Below the pieces are notes generated by a model, which was not told the DNA's origin, did no database searches, and saw only the letters and a list, made by a program, of their open reading frames with translations. Shown here piece by piece: positions 1 through 7,336 of a DNA stretch of 54,204 nt. Position 1 is the stretch's first letter, and each line of letters begins with the position of its first letter. A program made the position numbers and the translations under genes. The stretch comes from Odoribacter sp036657595 (GTDB lineage: Bacteria > Bacteroidota > Bacteroidia > Bacteroidales > Marinifilaceae), in NCBI GenBank assembly GCA_036657595.1, contig JAVXFZ010000010.1, positions 1 through 54,204 of the forward strand, in the 5' to 3' direction.

Positions 1-27
1 ATTCATTCAACTCATCGGTAATGCTTA

Positions 28-71
28 ATAAATAAACAAGTCTTGAAATATTTCAAGACTTGTTTATTTAT
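28..71. terminator. 44-bp perfect palindrome, probable bidirectional terminator
   Basis: Positions 28-49 and 50-71 are exact reverse complements, so either strand can form a long AT-rich hairpin with a core reading CAAGTCTTGAAA. It lies 56 bp beyond the stop of the peroxidase gene (-). On the other side, the plus-strand frame ending in TAA at 26-28 (last residues FIQLIGNA) could be the tail of a gene arriving from the left. A shared terminator for two convergent genes fits best; the left gene is only a guess. Confidence 0.6.
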
Positions 72-126
72 AGCAAATGTAGTTAATTATTTCAATACTG
101 CTATTCTTTTTATAGCGTCATCCTTA

Positions 127-1497
127 TTATTTCATATATTGATTCTTTCCGGTCAATGTATTCATAAACAGCACCATCTTATTAATATCCGTATCGGGTA
201 AAGTTTTACCGGTTTGATATTTCAACATAGATAGTGTGGCATCAAACAACGTAAGGGCAGTGCCGTCGTGCAAATAGGGAGCAGTCAGGGCAATATTCCG
301 CAAAGTAGGCGTTTTGAAGCGTTGAAAATCGGTTGAATCTTTGGTGACATTAAAATGACCGTAATCTTTATTATCGTGAAGCGGAGTGCCCCGATCACCG
401 AAATAATCAGCTACGATACCCATATATTCGTAGGATTGCCCCCCCAAGTTCACACCGACGTGACAAGTGGCACAATTATTGGTTTTAAACAATTGATAGC
501 CTTCTATTTCTTCGGCTGTCAGAGCCTCCTGATCGCCTTTTAAATAACGGTCGAAAGCACAATTGGGTGTCAACAGAGTCTTTTCAAATTCGGCAATAGC
601 ATTTGTGATAGTCTGATCGGTAATACCTTCCGGATAAATAGCAGCAAATTCGGCACTGAGTGCTTTATCTTCTTTTAATTTAGAAGTAATCTGTTCCCAA
701 TTTGATCCCATTTCCAATCCATCCAATGGAGGTCCGCCGGCTTGCACTTGTAAATCGGCAGCCCGTCCGTCCCAAAATTGTCCCACTGTGTTCAATGCAG
801 AATTATAGACCGTCGGGGCATTAATTCCTCCTTTTTGATCATAGATACCCGTAGAGGTCTTCAGACCGTCAACGCCGGCTTTTTCCAAAGGATGACAAGT
901 GGCACACGACACCGTATTATTGGCAGAAATACGCACATCGTGGTAAAGTTTAAATCCCAAAGCTACTTTTGCCGGATCAACAGGAATAGAATCCATCACC
1001 GGTTGTATCGGCTCGTTGGCAAAAGCAGAGGTCGATAAATCTGTATAATAATGCTGTTCGCGAACTTGTTGGATCCACTCGGTAAGAATACTTTTTTCTT
1101 TCTGATTGTAAGAATTTCCCCAATGCATCAAGGTATATTTCATCACCGGCATTGATCCATTGAGCAGACTTTGTTCTATTTTCGCTAAATCAACTTCGGA
1201 TACCTTTGTACCTTCGTCTAAATTTCGGCACACTTGATCGAGATTGATGTAACGATTACCGTTGTGAATATCCGTCATTACGAGTGATTTTGCCAAAGGA
1301 AAATGACCGTAAAATGGAATGGGAGCTTTAGGGGAGTGACAATCCAAACATCCGTTATTGATCAGGATGGCTTTTACTTGTGCGTTTAACTCTCCTTGTG
1401 GAATGGATTTTCTGAACTGAAACCTATAAATGGCATAGCCAGAAAATGCCACTGCAAGGATCAGTAACAACATCAGCATTTGTTTTTTTCTTTTCAT
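127..1497 (-). CDS. Three-haem cytochrome c peroxidase (Haem_bd + CCP/MauG domains)
   Basis: Probable periplasmic peroxidase that reduces hydrogen peroxide with electrons from the quinol/cytochrome pool. The 456-residue protein starts with a membrane anchor or uncleaved signal (about residues 6-24). Three CxxCH haem sites follow: C50-H54 in an N-terminal haem-binding domain of the PF14376 type, C198-H202 in the first MauG/CCP half (motif CATCH) and C342-H346 in the second half (CATCH). Classical di-haem CcpA enzymes are about 320-350 residues, so the first 150 residues are an added haem module that may take electrons from the membrane. It is the last gene of an operon with resB and ccsA, 51 bp after ccsA, so its haems are probably attached by those neighbours. 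The palindrome at 28-71 probably ends transcription. Confidence 0.9.
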   Translation of the reverse strand: MKRKKQMLMLLLILAVAFSGYAIYRFQFRKSIPQGELNAQVKAILINNGCLDCHSPKAPIPFYGHFPLAKSLVMTDIHNGNRYINLDQVCRNLDEGTKVSEVDLAKIEQSLLNGSMPVMKYTLMHWGNSYNQKEKSILTEWIQQVREQHYYTDLSTSAFANEPIQPVMDSIPVDPAKVALGFKLYHDVRISANNTVSCATCHPLEKAGVDGLKTSTGIYDQKGGINAPTVYNSALNTVGQFWDGRAADLQVQAGGPPLDGLEMGSNWEQITSKLKEDKALSAEFAAIYPEGITDQTITNAIAEFEKTLLTPNCAFDRYLKGDQEALTAEEIEGYQLFKTNNCATCHVGVNLGGQSYEYMGIVADYFGDRGTPLHDNKDYGHFNVTKDSTDFQRFKTPTLRNIALTAPYLHDGTALTLFDATLSMLKYQTGKTLPDTDINKMVLFMNTLTGKNQYMK

Positions 1498-1548
1498 TGA
1501 TTTCTATGTTTAATTGTTTAACTGTTTATTTTTTACTTTTCACCTTAT

Positions 1549-2337
1549 TTATTTCATTCCGTAGGTATGGATACTTTGTGTCGCCGCCGGCAGATAATTG
1601 ATGCCGTACCAACAGATTTGCAGGAATAAAAAAGCAATTCCCAACACCAAGGTCGCTTTGATATATTCGTGGCTGTAACGGTGACGTATGTGTATATAGG
1701 ACAAATAAGAAAACCAAGTCAAGGCTGCCCACGTTTCTTTGGGGTCCCAATTCCAATAATTTCCCCAAGCTTGTTTTGCCCAAATAGCTCCGAATAGCAT
1801 ACCAATAGTTAATAAAGCGGTGCCTGTGTATACCATATTGTCGGCAGCTTTTAATAATTCCATCCGGCGAATCTTTCCTGACGGGAATAATCCGTAAAGT
1901 AAAAGGAGCAGGGCACATCCCATCAAAGCGTATGAAAACATATAAACAATCACGTGAGGGACAAACCACGGGCTTTGTAATGCCGGCATCAGTGCTTGAT
2001 CGTGAATTTGGGGTTTAAGAATATTTATCACTATAAAAACTCCCGACAAAATGGTTGAAAATACCGGAATCCAAGCATAACGCCATCGGACATAGACAAC
2101 CACCCCGACAATGGCAACAAAAAGGGAATACAATAAACGGGTTTCACCCATTGTACGCATCGGAGGACGTTCTAATGAAATCCACAATCCGACAATAAAA
2201 TAAAGGAATACACCGATGCCCGCCAGTGACAGCAGTAAACTGATCTTTCTAAATTTCGGTTTCCAAGCAAAGATAGCCCCCGTTATCCAACACACCAATG
2301 CTCCAAGGGCAAAAGGCATAAAATTATCCCAAGTCAT
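1549..2337 (-). CDS. ccsA: Cytochrome c biogenesis protein CcsA/ResC (System II haem handling)
   Basis: Multi-pass membrane subunit of the System II cytochrome c synthase. It carries haem across the membrane and presents it to CxxCH apocytochromes. The family WWD motif is plain at residues about 191-203 (WGNYWNWDPKETW), and a conserved histidine region (VPHVIVYMFSY) lies near residue 128. I chose the ATG at 2335-2337 (262 residues) because a strong AGAAAGGAGG site precedes it. It overlaps the resB stop by 14 bp, which is typical of translational coupling; upstream in-frame starts would run far into resB. The length matches the short two-gene form of Bacteroidetes, in which ResB and CcsA are separate proteins. 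Confidence 0.93.
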   Translation of the reverse strand: MTWDNFMPFALGALVCWITGAIFAWKPKFRKISLLLSLAGIGVFLYFIVGLWISLERPPMRTMGETRLLYSLFVAIVGVVVYVRWRYAWIPVFSTILSGVFIVINILKPQIHDQALMPALQSPWFVPHVIVYMFSYALMGCALLLLLYGLFPSGKIRRMELLKAADNMVYTGTALLTIGMLFGAIWAKQAWGNYWNWDPKETWAALTWFSYLSYIHIRHRYSHEYIKATLVLGIAFLFLQICWYGINYLPAATQSIHTYGMK

Positions 2338-3124
2338 ATTCTGCCTCCTTTCTGATAGGTCCACTAATAATAAGCCCCACAGCACCTGCGAGCAGTAAAA
2401 CGATTCCGACATATACAACTCCTATCCACGGATCACGAACCACCAGCAGGACAGAATAAGCCGAATCAGCCCCTCGTTTTTGATCGTAGCTGTCCTGATA
2501 AAGTGAATATCCTTTAAAATCGGCAGGATGGTTGACTTCAATACTTACATTCTCCTGCATATCCTTACTTTTCAGTGTCAAGGAAGAAGAAAAATAACGA
2601 GGTACACGTTCATTGGGAGTGGGGTAATATTGTAAGTCAAAACGAGTGAGTGTCACCGTGAAGGGGAGCGGATGTAAATGTCCATATTCATCCATCGCGT
2701 TATATTCCGTTTGATTGAGGGGAGCTATTAACTTATATTCTTCCCGGTCGGGAGCCCCTAATAGAGCGGCGGATAATACCAACCACAGTCCTGCGTGGTT
2801 AGCCAGAAACAACAAATGACGGGGGGTGAAATTCCTCCTTTTTTGGAGAATCACTAAGCCTAAATTCAATAATAACAATACTTCCAGACCGATGAAAATC
2901 CAACTGCGGAACAATTTCAATGCCCAAATACCTTCCACCACCAATAGGATAATAAGCAAAGCGGTTACCGTCAGCGTACCGCTCATTCCCGACAACCATT
3001 TTACAATCGGGGTGTTCCTGTAATAGCAATGCAACGTGTATATACCCAATAACAGGAATACACCCGCAATCAGGTTAACCGGAAAGGCAAAATACGAAAT
3101 ATCAGGGCAATAAATAAAGTCCAT
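2324..3124 (-). CDS. resB: ResB-like cytochrome c biogenesis protein
   Basis: Partner of CcsA in System II cytochrome c maturation; ResB/Ccs1 proteins hold and reduce the apocytochrome while haem is attached. The 266-residue protein shows four membrane segments in the first 120 residues (about 13-30, 44-62, 73-90, 102-119), a periplasmic region of about 110 residues with beta-rich ResB character (VTLTRFDLQYYP, NHPADFKGYSLYQDSYD), and a final membrane helix at about 230-255. It is shorter than the 450-550 residues of Bacillus or chloroplast ResB, as is usual in Bacteroidetes. First gene of the resB-ccsA-peroxidase operon; its stop lies inside the start of ccsA. Confidence 0.87.
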   Translation of the reverse strand: MDFIYCPDISYFAFPVNLIAGVFLLLGIYTLHCYYRNTPIVKWLSGMSGTLTVTALLIILLVVEGIWALKLFRSWIFIGLEVLLLLNLGLVILQKRRNFTPRHLLFLANHAGLWLVLSAALLGAPDREEYKLIAPLNQTEYNAMDEYGHLHPLPFTVTLTRFDLQYYPTPNERVPRYFSSSLTLKSKDMQENVSIEVNHPADFKGYSLYQDSYDQKRGADSAYSVLLVVRDPWIGVVYVGIVLLLAGAVGLIISGPIRKEAEYDLG

Positions 3125-3260
3125 TTGATTGATTCTTCGTCTTTTAAAATCGCACGTAGTTTATACAAAATAACAAAAAATATGTATATTATCCTATTAT
3201 TTAGACGAGTAAATAGTTATATTATTTTTTGATAGCGACATAAAAAATATCTATTCCTGA

Positions 3261-3866
3261 TTATTCCTGTATATCAGTAATTTCTACTGAGATATTATTT
3301 CCCGGTTCCAGCATTGCATTGATCAGATACAAACGTTTAAATGATTTTAAATCACGAATACTCACCGGAGCCACTTGGATGACCCCCTGTTTGATTAAAT
3401 ATTGACGTTTCGTACCGTTCAAGAGGAACGTAGCGGGAGTGATATAATTGATACCGTCGTACAGAACGACATTGCTATAACTGGTATCTGTCAGGTAGCC
3501 GTCCCGCATGATTAATATTTCGTCACAATCTTCCCGTAGCGCGCGCAAATCATTCAGCGGGCTGCGGTCAGCATATTTCAAATGATAGTCGATGTGTTGA
3601 CCGTCCACCAATTTCAAACGGTGGATCGTGCGGGGAGTATATTTTTCAAATTCAATGCTTTGAATCTTCTCATCGTATAAAATCCGGCATTTGACGATGC
3701 CTTCTTTTCGATCGTCCGGTAGTTGGATTTCTTCCGGATGAAAGGACACGTGATAACCGGCAGCTTCTTTCAGCGTTTCTTCCATACGGGCAATATGGGC
3801 AGGCAGATGGATCATTTTGCCGTCTACGACTTGAATGGTTTCTATGAAAAGAGGAATTTCCATCAT
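3261..3866 (-). CDS. pabC: Aminodeoxychorismate lyase-like class IV aminotransferase (PabC-type)
   Basis: Predicted PLP enzyme that releases pyruvate from 4-amino-4-deoxychorismate to give p-aminobenzoate for folate. The 201-residue protein has the class IV fold signature: a candidate PLP lysine in HLKYADR (near residue 117) and the strand LTDTSYSNVVL, which matches the usual E-x-S-x-x-N segment except that aspartate replaces glutamate. It is shorter than the roughly 270 residues of E. coli PabC. Its ATG overlaps the pabB stop as ATGA at 3863-3866, so the two are translationally coupled. A second ATG (3861-3863) follows directly and could be the true start. Context argues for folate rather than branched-chain amino acid metabolism. 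Confidence 0.83.
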   Translation of the reverse strand: MMEIPLFIETIQVVDGKMIHLPAHIARMEETLKEAAGYHVSFHPEEIQLPDDRKEGIVKCRILYDEKIQSIEFEKYTPRTIHRLKLVDGQHIDYHLKYADRSPLNDLRALREDCDEILIMRDGYLTDTSYSNVVLYDGINYITPATFLLNGTKRQYLIKQGVIQVAPVSIRDLKSFKRLYLINAMLEPGNNISVEITDIQE

Positions 3867-4843
3867 TTTATCGGAATGGATAAATATATTTTTTCAAGCA
3901 TTTCTTGGTATTCTTCTTCGACTTTGCTGTTGATGGTGATACCTCCGCCACTGCGAAAGAAATAACGGTTTCCCTCTTTTTCGATGTATCGGATCATCAC
4001 GGCACTGTCGAGATTTTGTCCGTCAAAATAGCCGAAAACCCCGCTATAATACCCCCGTGGTTGTTCTTCCGCTTTTCGGATCAAGGCGAGTGTGGACGGC
4101 TTGGGTGCTCCGGAAATAGAACCTGCCGGAAGGAGTTTAAAAATCAGATCACCTATTGTTGAGCGATACCCCGAAGGCAGGCGACCTGCTATTTCTGAAC
4201 TTGTTTGTAGAATTTCACCGTGCAAAGTATGGATCTTTTCTACGTATCGAAAACGTTTCACCCGTACACCGTCAGCCACCCGATTGAGGTCATTGCGGAT
4301 TAAATCGACAATCGTGTAATGTTCACATTCTTCCTTGTAATTCTCTAACAAAAGAGTAGCTGCTTCCGGCAATGTTGCGTCGATCGTTCCCTTCATCGGA
4401 TAGGACAAAATCTCGTCCCCATTGATCCGAACAAAACTTTCAGGGGAAAAACAGACCAAACGATCGGGGAGTAAGAGTTTATAACGGGCGTGACTATACC
4501 GAAATATTTGTTCAAGGCTCAGATTTGTTGAAATAGTAGTTTTAGCTGTCAGGTTGAGTAAAAAACTATCGCCGCGTAGCAAACCCGACCGTACCTTTTC
4601 AAATTGTTCCCGATAGGCAGGAGCATCCGGATTCACAATGTCCAGACGGGGAACCGGACGAACGGATGCTTCCGGCAATTCGTGTACATTGGTGACACGA
4701 CCGGCGACAAAAGGAATTTGGCAATCATCCATCGGATTTTCAACAAAGAATCCGTGTTCCATTTCAAAATCTACACCGAACAGGAAAGGTTTTCCCCTTG
4801 CTCCGCATCGGTTCATTTCCTGACGTACCATTTCTGCTTTCAT
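3863..4843 (-). CDS. pabB: Aminodeoxychorismate synthase component I
   Basis: Converts chorismate plus ammonia, supplied by PabA, to 4-amino-4-deoxychorismate. The 326-residue protein is essentially the chorismate-binding domain alone, without the N-terminal TrpE-like domain. The motif PMKGT (K151) corresponds to the PIKGT motif whose lysine marks aminodeoxychorismate synthases; anthranilate synthases have PIAGT. Further family blocks are LIRNDLNRVA, SGAPKPSTL, GYYSGVFGYFD and RSGGGIT. It is divergent from pabA and coupled to pabC. A -7 box on this strand at 4877-4884 would give a leader of about 30 nt. Confidence 0.93.
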   Translation of the reverse strand: MKAEMVRQEMNRCGARGKPFLFGVDFEMEHGFFVENPMDDCQIPFVAGRVTNVHELPEASVRPVPRLDIVNPDAPAYREQFEKVRSGLLRGDSFLLNLTAKTTISTNLSLEQIFRYSHARYKLLLPDRLVCFSPESFVRINGDEILSYPMKGTIDATLPEAATLLLENYKEECEHYTIVDLIRNDLNRVADGVRVKRFRYVEKIHTLHGEILQTSSEIAGRLPSGYRSTIGDLIFKLLPAGSISGAPKPSTLALIRKAEEQPRGYYSGVFGYFDGQNLDSAVMIRYIEKEGNRYFFRSGGGITINSKVEEEYQEMLEKIYLSIPIK

Positions 4844-4876
4844 AAGACACCTGCTACTATTGACTTTTTTCTATGG

Positions 4877-4884
4877 CAAAGGTA
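4877..4884 (-). promoter_or_regulatory. -7 box of the pabB-pabC promoter
   Basis: Reads TACCTTTG on the minus strand, matching the Bacteroidetes -7 consensus TAnnTTTG. It lies about 34 bp from the pabB ATG. It is only 11 bp from the oppositely directed pabA box, so the two promoters share the same short stretch of DNA. Confidence 0.6.
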
Positions 4885-4895
4885 TAAAAAAACAC

Positions 4896-4903
4896 TACTT
4901 TTG
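4896..4903 (+). promoter_or_regulatory. -7 box of the pabA promoter, near-leaderless transcript
   Basis: Reads TACTTTTG, matching TAnnTTTG. Transcription would begin about 3-5 nt later, at or just before the pabA ATG at 4909. The mRNA would therefore have almost no leader and no ribosome-binding site. Confidence 0.55.
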
Positions 4904-4908
4904 TGCCG

Positions 4909-5496
4909 ATGAAAAGAATATTGGTTATAGATAATTACGATTCATTTGTCTTCAATATCGTTCAACTCTTGCGGGAATTACCCGAAGAAGTCAAATTTGA
5001 TGTCGTTCGTAACGATGCGATTGATTTGAAACACCTGAGCGAATACGATGGAATCATCTTGTCGCCCGGTCCCGGTGTGCCGGCGGAAGCGGGCGAGTTA
5101 CGCTCGTTGATTGAAACCTGTAAATACACCCATCCTTTGTTGGGCGTATGTCTTGGTCATCAGGCGATCGCTGAATCCTTTGGGGCTACCTTGTTCAATA
5201 TGCCTGTTCCCTTGCACGGACATCGTACGGTTTTACAAATCACCGATCCCGGCGATCCTCTTTTTGTAAGCCTCCCGACACCGGCGATTGTAGGACGTTA
5301 TCATTCGTGGGCGGTGTCTTCTCACGATTTTCCTTCTGATTTAATAATTAGTTCCCTCGATGAAGAGGGGCATATAATGTCTTTTTACCATCGGACGTTG
5401 CCTATTTGCGGCGTACAATTTCATCCGGAATCTTATATTTCCAATTGTGGTAGGCAGATAATGACCAACTGGATACACCTTTTACCTTCTCGTTGA
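4909..5496 (+). CDS. pabA: Aminodeoxychorismate synthase glutamine amidotransferase (PabA)
   Basis: Class I glutamine amidotransferase that makes ammonia for PabB. The 195-residue protein has the catalytic triad in order: nucleophile C81 in GVCLGHQA, then H172 and E174 in QFHPES. The N-terminal ILVIDNYDSFVFNI and the oxyanion-strand SPGPGVP are diagnostic. PabA and TrpG are hard to tell apart by sequence; the divergent pabB-pabC makes folate the better call, although it could serve both pathways. A GTG six bases upstream lies inside the -7 box, so the ATG at 4909 is preferred. Confidence 0.9.
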   Translation: MKRILVIDNYDSFVFNIVQLLRELPEEVKFDVVRNDAIDLKHLSEYDGIILSPGPGVPAEAGELRSLIETCKYTHPLLGVCLGHQAIAESFGATLFNMPVPLHGHRTVLQITDPGDPLFVSLPTPAIVGRYHSWAVSSHDFPSDLIISSLDEEGHIMSFYHRTLPICGVQFHPESYISNCGRQIMTNWIHLLPSR

Positions 5497-5784
5497 AGAT
5501 CCTCCATCTTTAATTTTTGTTCGTTCAATCCCTACACAATCGCTACCCTATGCTTTGGGAATGGTTTGGGTATCGCTACCTTCTGCTCGTTTTCTCGTCG
5601 TATTCCCTTCGTATCCTCGTCGTCGCGAAACGAAGAGGAGGCAAATGGACGAGATCGGGGATACGACTGTAAGTGTAAGATAATCAAATGATAAGTATGG
5701 AAATATAGGAGGTGGGATAAAACCTTGAATGACTGACGCCGTAAAAAGGGTAGAAGAGAGAAGAAGGAAATGATTATAATTTGA
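5497..5784. other. Non-coding interval between pabA and the TRIC-like gene
   Basis: No convincing gene. The stretch has imperfect short repeats: TCGCTACC occurs near 5540 and 5573, TCGTCG-rich segments lie at 5595-5625, and CGTATCC (5610-5616) pairs with GGATACG (5659-5665) as a possible weak stem. A minus-strand frame across it begins at TTG and encodes no recognisable protein, so I treat it as untranslated. Confidence 0.4.
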
Positions 5785-5792
5785 TACTTTTG
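5785..5792 (+). promoter_or_regulatory. -7 box for the TRIC-like gene
   Basis: TACTTTTG matches TAnnTTTG and lies 20 bp before the ATG at 5813. No clear TTTG box was found 19-21 bp upstream. Confidence 0.5.
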
Positions 5793-5812
5793 CGACGTTA
5801 AAAATTAGCAAG

Positions 5813-6445
5813 ATGAGTTTTCTGACAGTAATAGACTATATAGGCGCATTTGCCTTTGCGATTAGTGGTATACGCTTGGCGTCCGCCAAGCGTTTTGATT
5901 GGTTTGGTGCTTACGTGGTCGGCTTTGTCACGGCTGTCGGAGGAGGAACGATTCGTGATGTTTTATTAAATGAAACTCCTTTTTGGATGGTGCAATCTTC
6001 TTATTTGATTGTCACGGCATCAGCCTTGGGATTTGTGATCCTCTTTGGTAAATATGTCATCCGCCTGAATAATACATTTTTTATCTTCGACGCTATTGGT
6101 TTGGGCTTGTTTGCTGTGGTGGGCATTGAAAAAAGCATCACCCACGGCTATCCGATGTGGGTGGGAATTATTATGGGAACCTTGACGGGCGCGGCAGGAG
6201 GGGTGTTAAGAGATATGTTGATCAATGAAGTGCCTTTGATTTTTAGAAAGGATATCTACGCCTTGGCTTGTGTGATAGGTGGATTGGTTTATTATTTATG
6301 TATTTATTTGGGTATTTCGCCGACACTGACACAAATATTGGCTGCTATTTGCGTCATTTTGGTTCGGGTGCTTGCCGTACAATATCATATCAGTCTACCG
6401 ATTTTAAAAGGAGAGCCAGAGAATTTACTCCATAAAAATAAATAA
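5813..6445 (+). CDS. TRIC/UPF0126 family membrane protein
   Basis: Small integral membrane protein of 210 residues with the internal duplication of the UPF0126/TRIC family: a glycine-rich turn plus RD motif occurs twice, GGGTIRDVLL at about 43-52 and GAAGGVLRDML at about 126-136. Seven hydrophobic segments are apparent. Family members have been studied as trimeric cation channels, and E. coli YicG has been linked to glycine transport; which applies here cannot be read from sequence. It has its own promoter-like box and is separated from the next gene by 250 bp, so it is probably monocistronic. Confidence 0.85.
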   Translation: MSFLTVIDYIGAFAFAISGIRLASAKRFDWFGAYVVGFVTAVGGGTIRDVLLNETPFWMVQSSYLIVTASALGFVILFGKYVIRLNNTFFIFDAIGLGLFAVVGIEKSITHGYPMWVGIIMGTLTGAAGGVLRDMLINEVPLIFRKDIYALACVIGGLVYYLCIYLGISPTLTQILAAICVILVRVLAVQYHISLPILKGEPENLLHKNK

Positions 6446-6583
6446 ATGACTTTGCATCTGTTTGCCTTTTAATGATCTCTGCGGATGCTCCATTTTAGAG
6501 GGTTTTGCTGCTTTTTTGAGCTATTGGAAATACCGCAACAATTTTGTTGACTAAAAAAAATACAGATTACTTGTTAAAAACTG

Positions 6584-6613
6584 TTGTCGATTGAAAGAAA
6601 AATTATATCTTTG
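6584..6613 (+). promoter_or_regulatory. Promoter of the cupin gene (-33 TTG, -7 TATCTTTG)
   Basis: TTG at 6584-6586 and TATCTTTG at 6606-6613 are 19 bp apart, a good match to the Bacteroidetes housekeeping promoter. The leader to the ATG at 6696 would be about 80 nt. Confidence 0.6.
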
Positions 6614-6695
6614 TAACATTATAATTAGTCGATAAATGACATCGAAAAGTTTTAAATTGAAATTATTTCATTGATTTTTGTTTTTAAATATAAGT

Positions 6696-7016
6696 ATGAA
6701 GCCTGAGAATATTTTATCCAATATCGCTGGTGCGGGAGAAGAAGAACAGTTTAATTTACTTTTGAATTTGCCAAATTGCCGGATTGATCGAATTGTTTCT
6801 TCCGGACACAGTTCGCCTAAAGGATTTTGGTATGACCAAGAAAATGATGAATTTATCTATTTGGTTCAAGGTGAAGCAACATTGGAATTTGAAGATCATC
6901 AGGTGACCTTGAAACAGGGCGATTATCTCCATATTCCTAAGAATTGCAAGCATCGTTTGGAACGAAGCAGTATTGAGCCGATTTGTATCTGGCTTTGTGT
7001 TTTCGTGATTGATTAA
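6696..7016 (+). CDS. Small cupin-domain protein
   Basis: Single-domain cupin of 106 residues. Cupin motif 1 is visible as EFIYLVQGEATLEFED and motif 2 as GDYLHIPKNCKHRLE. The usual G(X)5HXH(X)3,4E(X)6G metal site is degenerate, so metal binding is uncertain. Proteins of this size are often sugar-binding, sensing or small isomerase-like; no specific role can be assigned. The ATG at 6696 is chosen because the only upstream in-frame start is a TTG within an AT-rich stretch. It stands alone with its own promoter and a downstream hairpin. Confidence 0.8.
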   Translation: MKPENILSNIAGAGEEEQFNLLLNLPNCRIDRIVSSGHSSPKGFWYDQENDEFIYLVQGEATLEFEDHQVTLKQGDYLHIPKNCKHRLERSSIEPICIWLCVFVID

Positions 7017-7059
7017 CGAAAAAGTTTTCCTATAAAAAGAGTAACGTTAAAATGATACA

Positions 7060-7110
7060 CCCGGGCATTTAATTATGTTCGGGATGAATGCTGTGTATTT
7101 ATTTTTTTTT
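7060..7110 (+). terminator. Candidate terminator after the cupin gene
   Basis: CCCGGGCAT (7060-7068) pairs with ATGTTCGGG (7075-7083) using two G-U pairs around a 6-nt loop. A T-rich run (7098-7110) follows after a 14-nt gap, so it is an imperfect intrinsic terminator. The rest of 7017-7336 holds the next promoter and no gene. Confidence 0.45.
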
Positions 7111-7226
7111 GTATTCTTTTATTTAATCAATTCAATGTATTGATTTTTACAGAGACTGGAGAATGTATTGTACGATAGATTATTTGATAAAATAGATATC
7201 TTACTTAAAAATGAATTGAATTTTAC

Positions 7227-7234
7227 TACCTTTG
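7227..7234 (+). promoter_or_regulatory. -7 box for the DHH phosphoesterase gene
   Basis: TACCTTTG matches TAnnTTTG, about 100 bp before the coding start at 7337. The upstream box is not clear. Confidence 0.5.
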
Positions 7235-7336
7235 GCGATCCATATTTTTAGCTTTTGGCATACTTTTGAGGAGGTAGAACGTGAAAAGAAGAATGAATAG
7301 GAAAAGGTATAAAGGAATATTGGACGATTGGACGAT

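Noticed and set aside
5548..5811. 87-codon minus-strand frame between pabA and the TRIC-like gene
   Set aside because: It begins at TTG inside the next gene's leader, has no known family or plausible domain, and covers the promoter of the TRIC-like gene.
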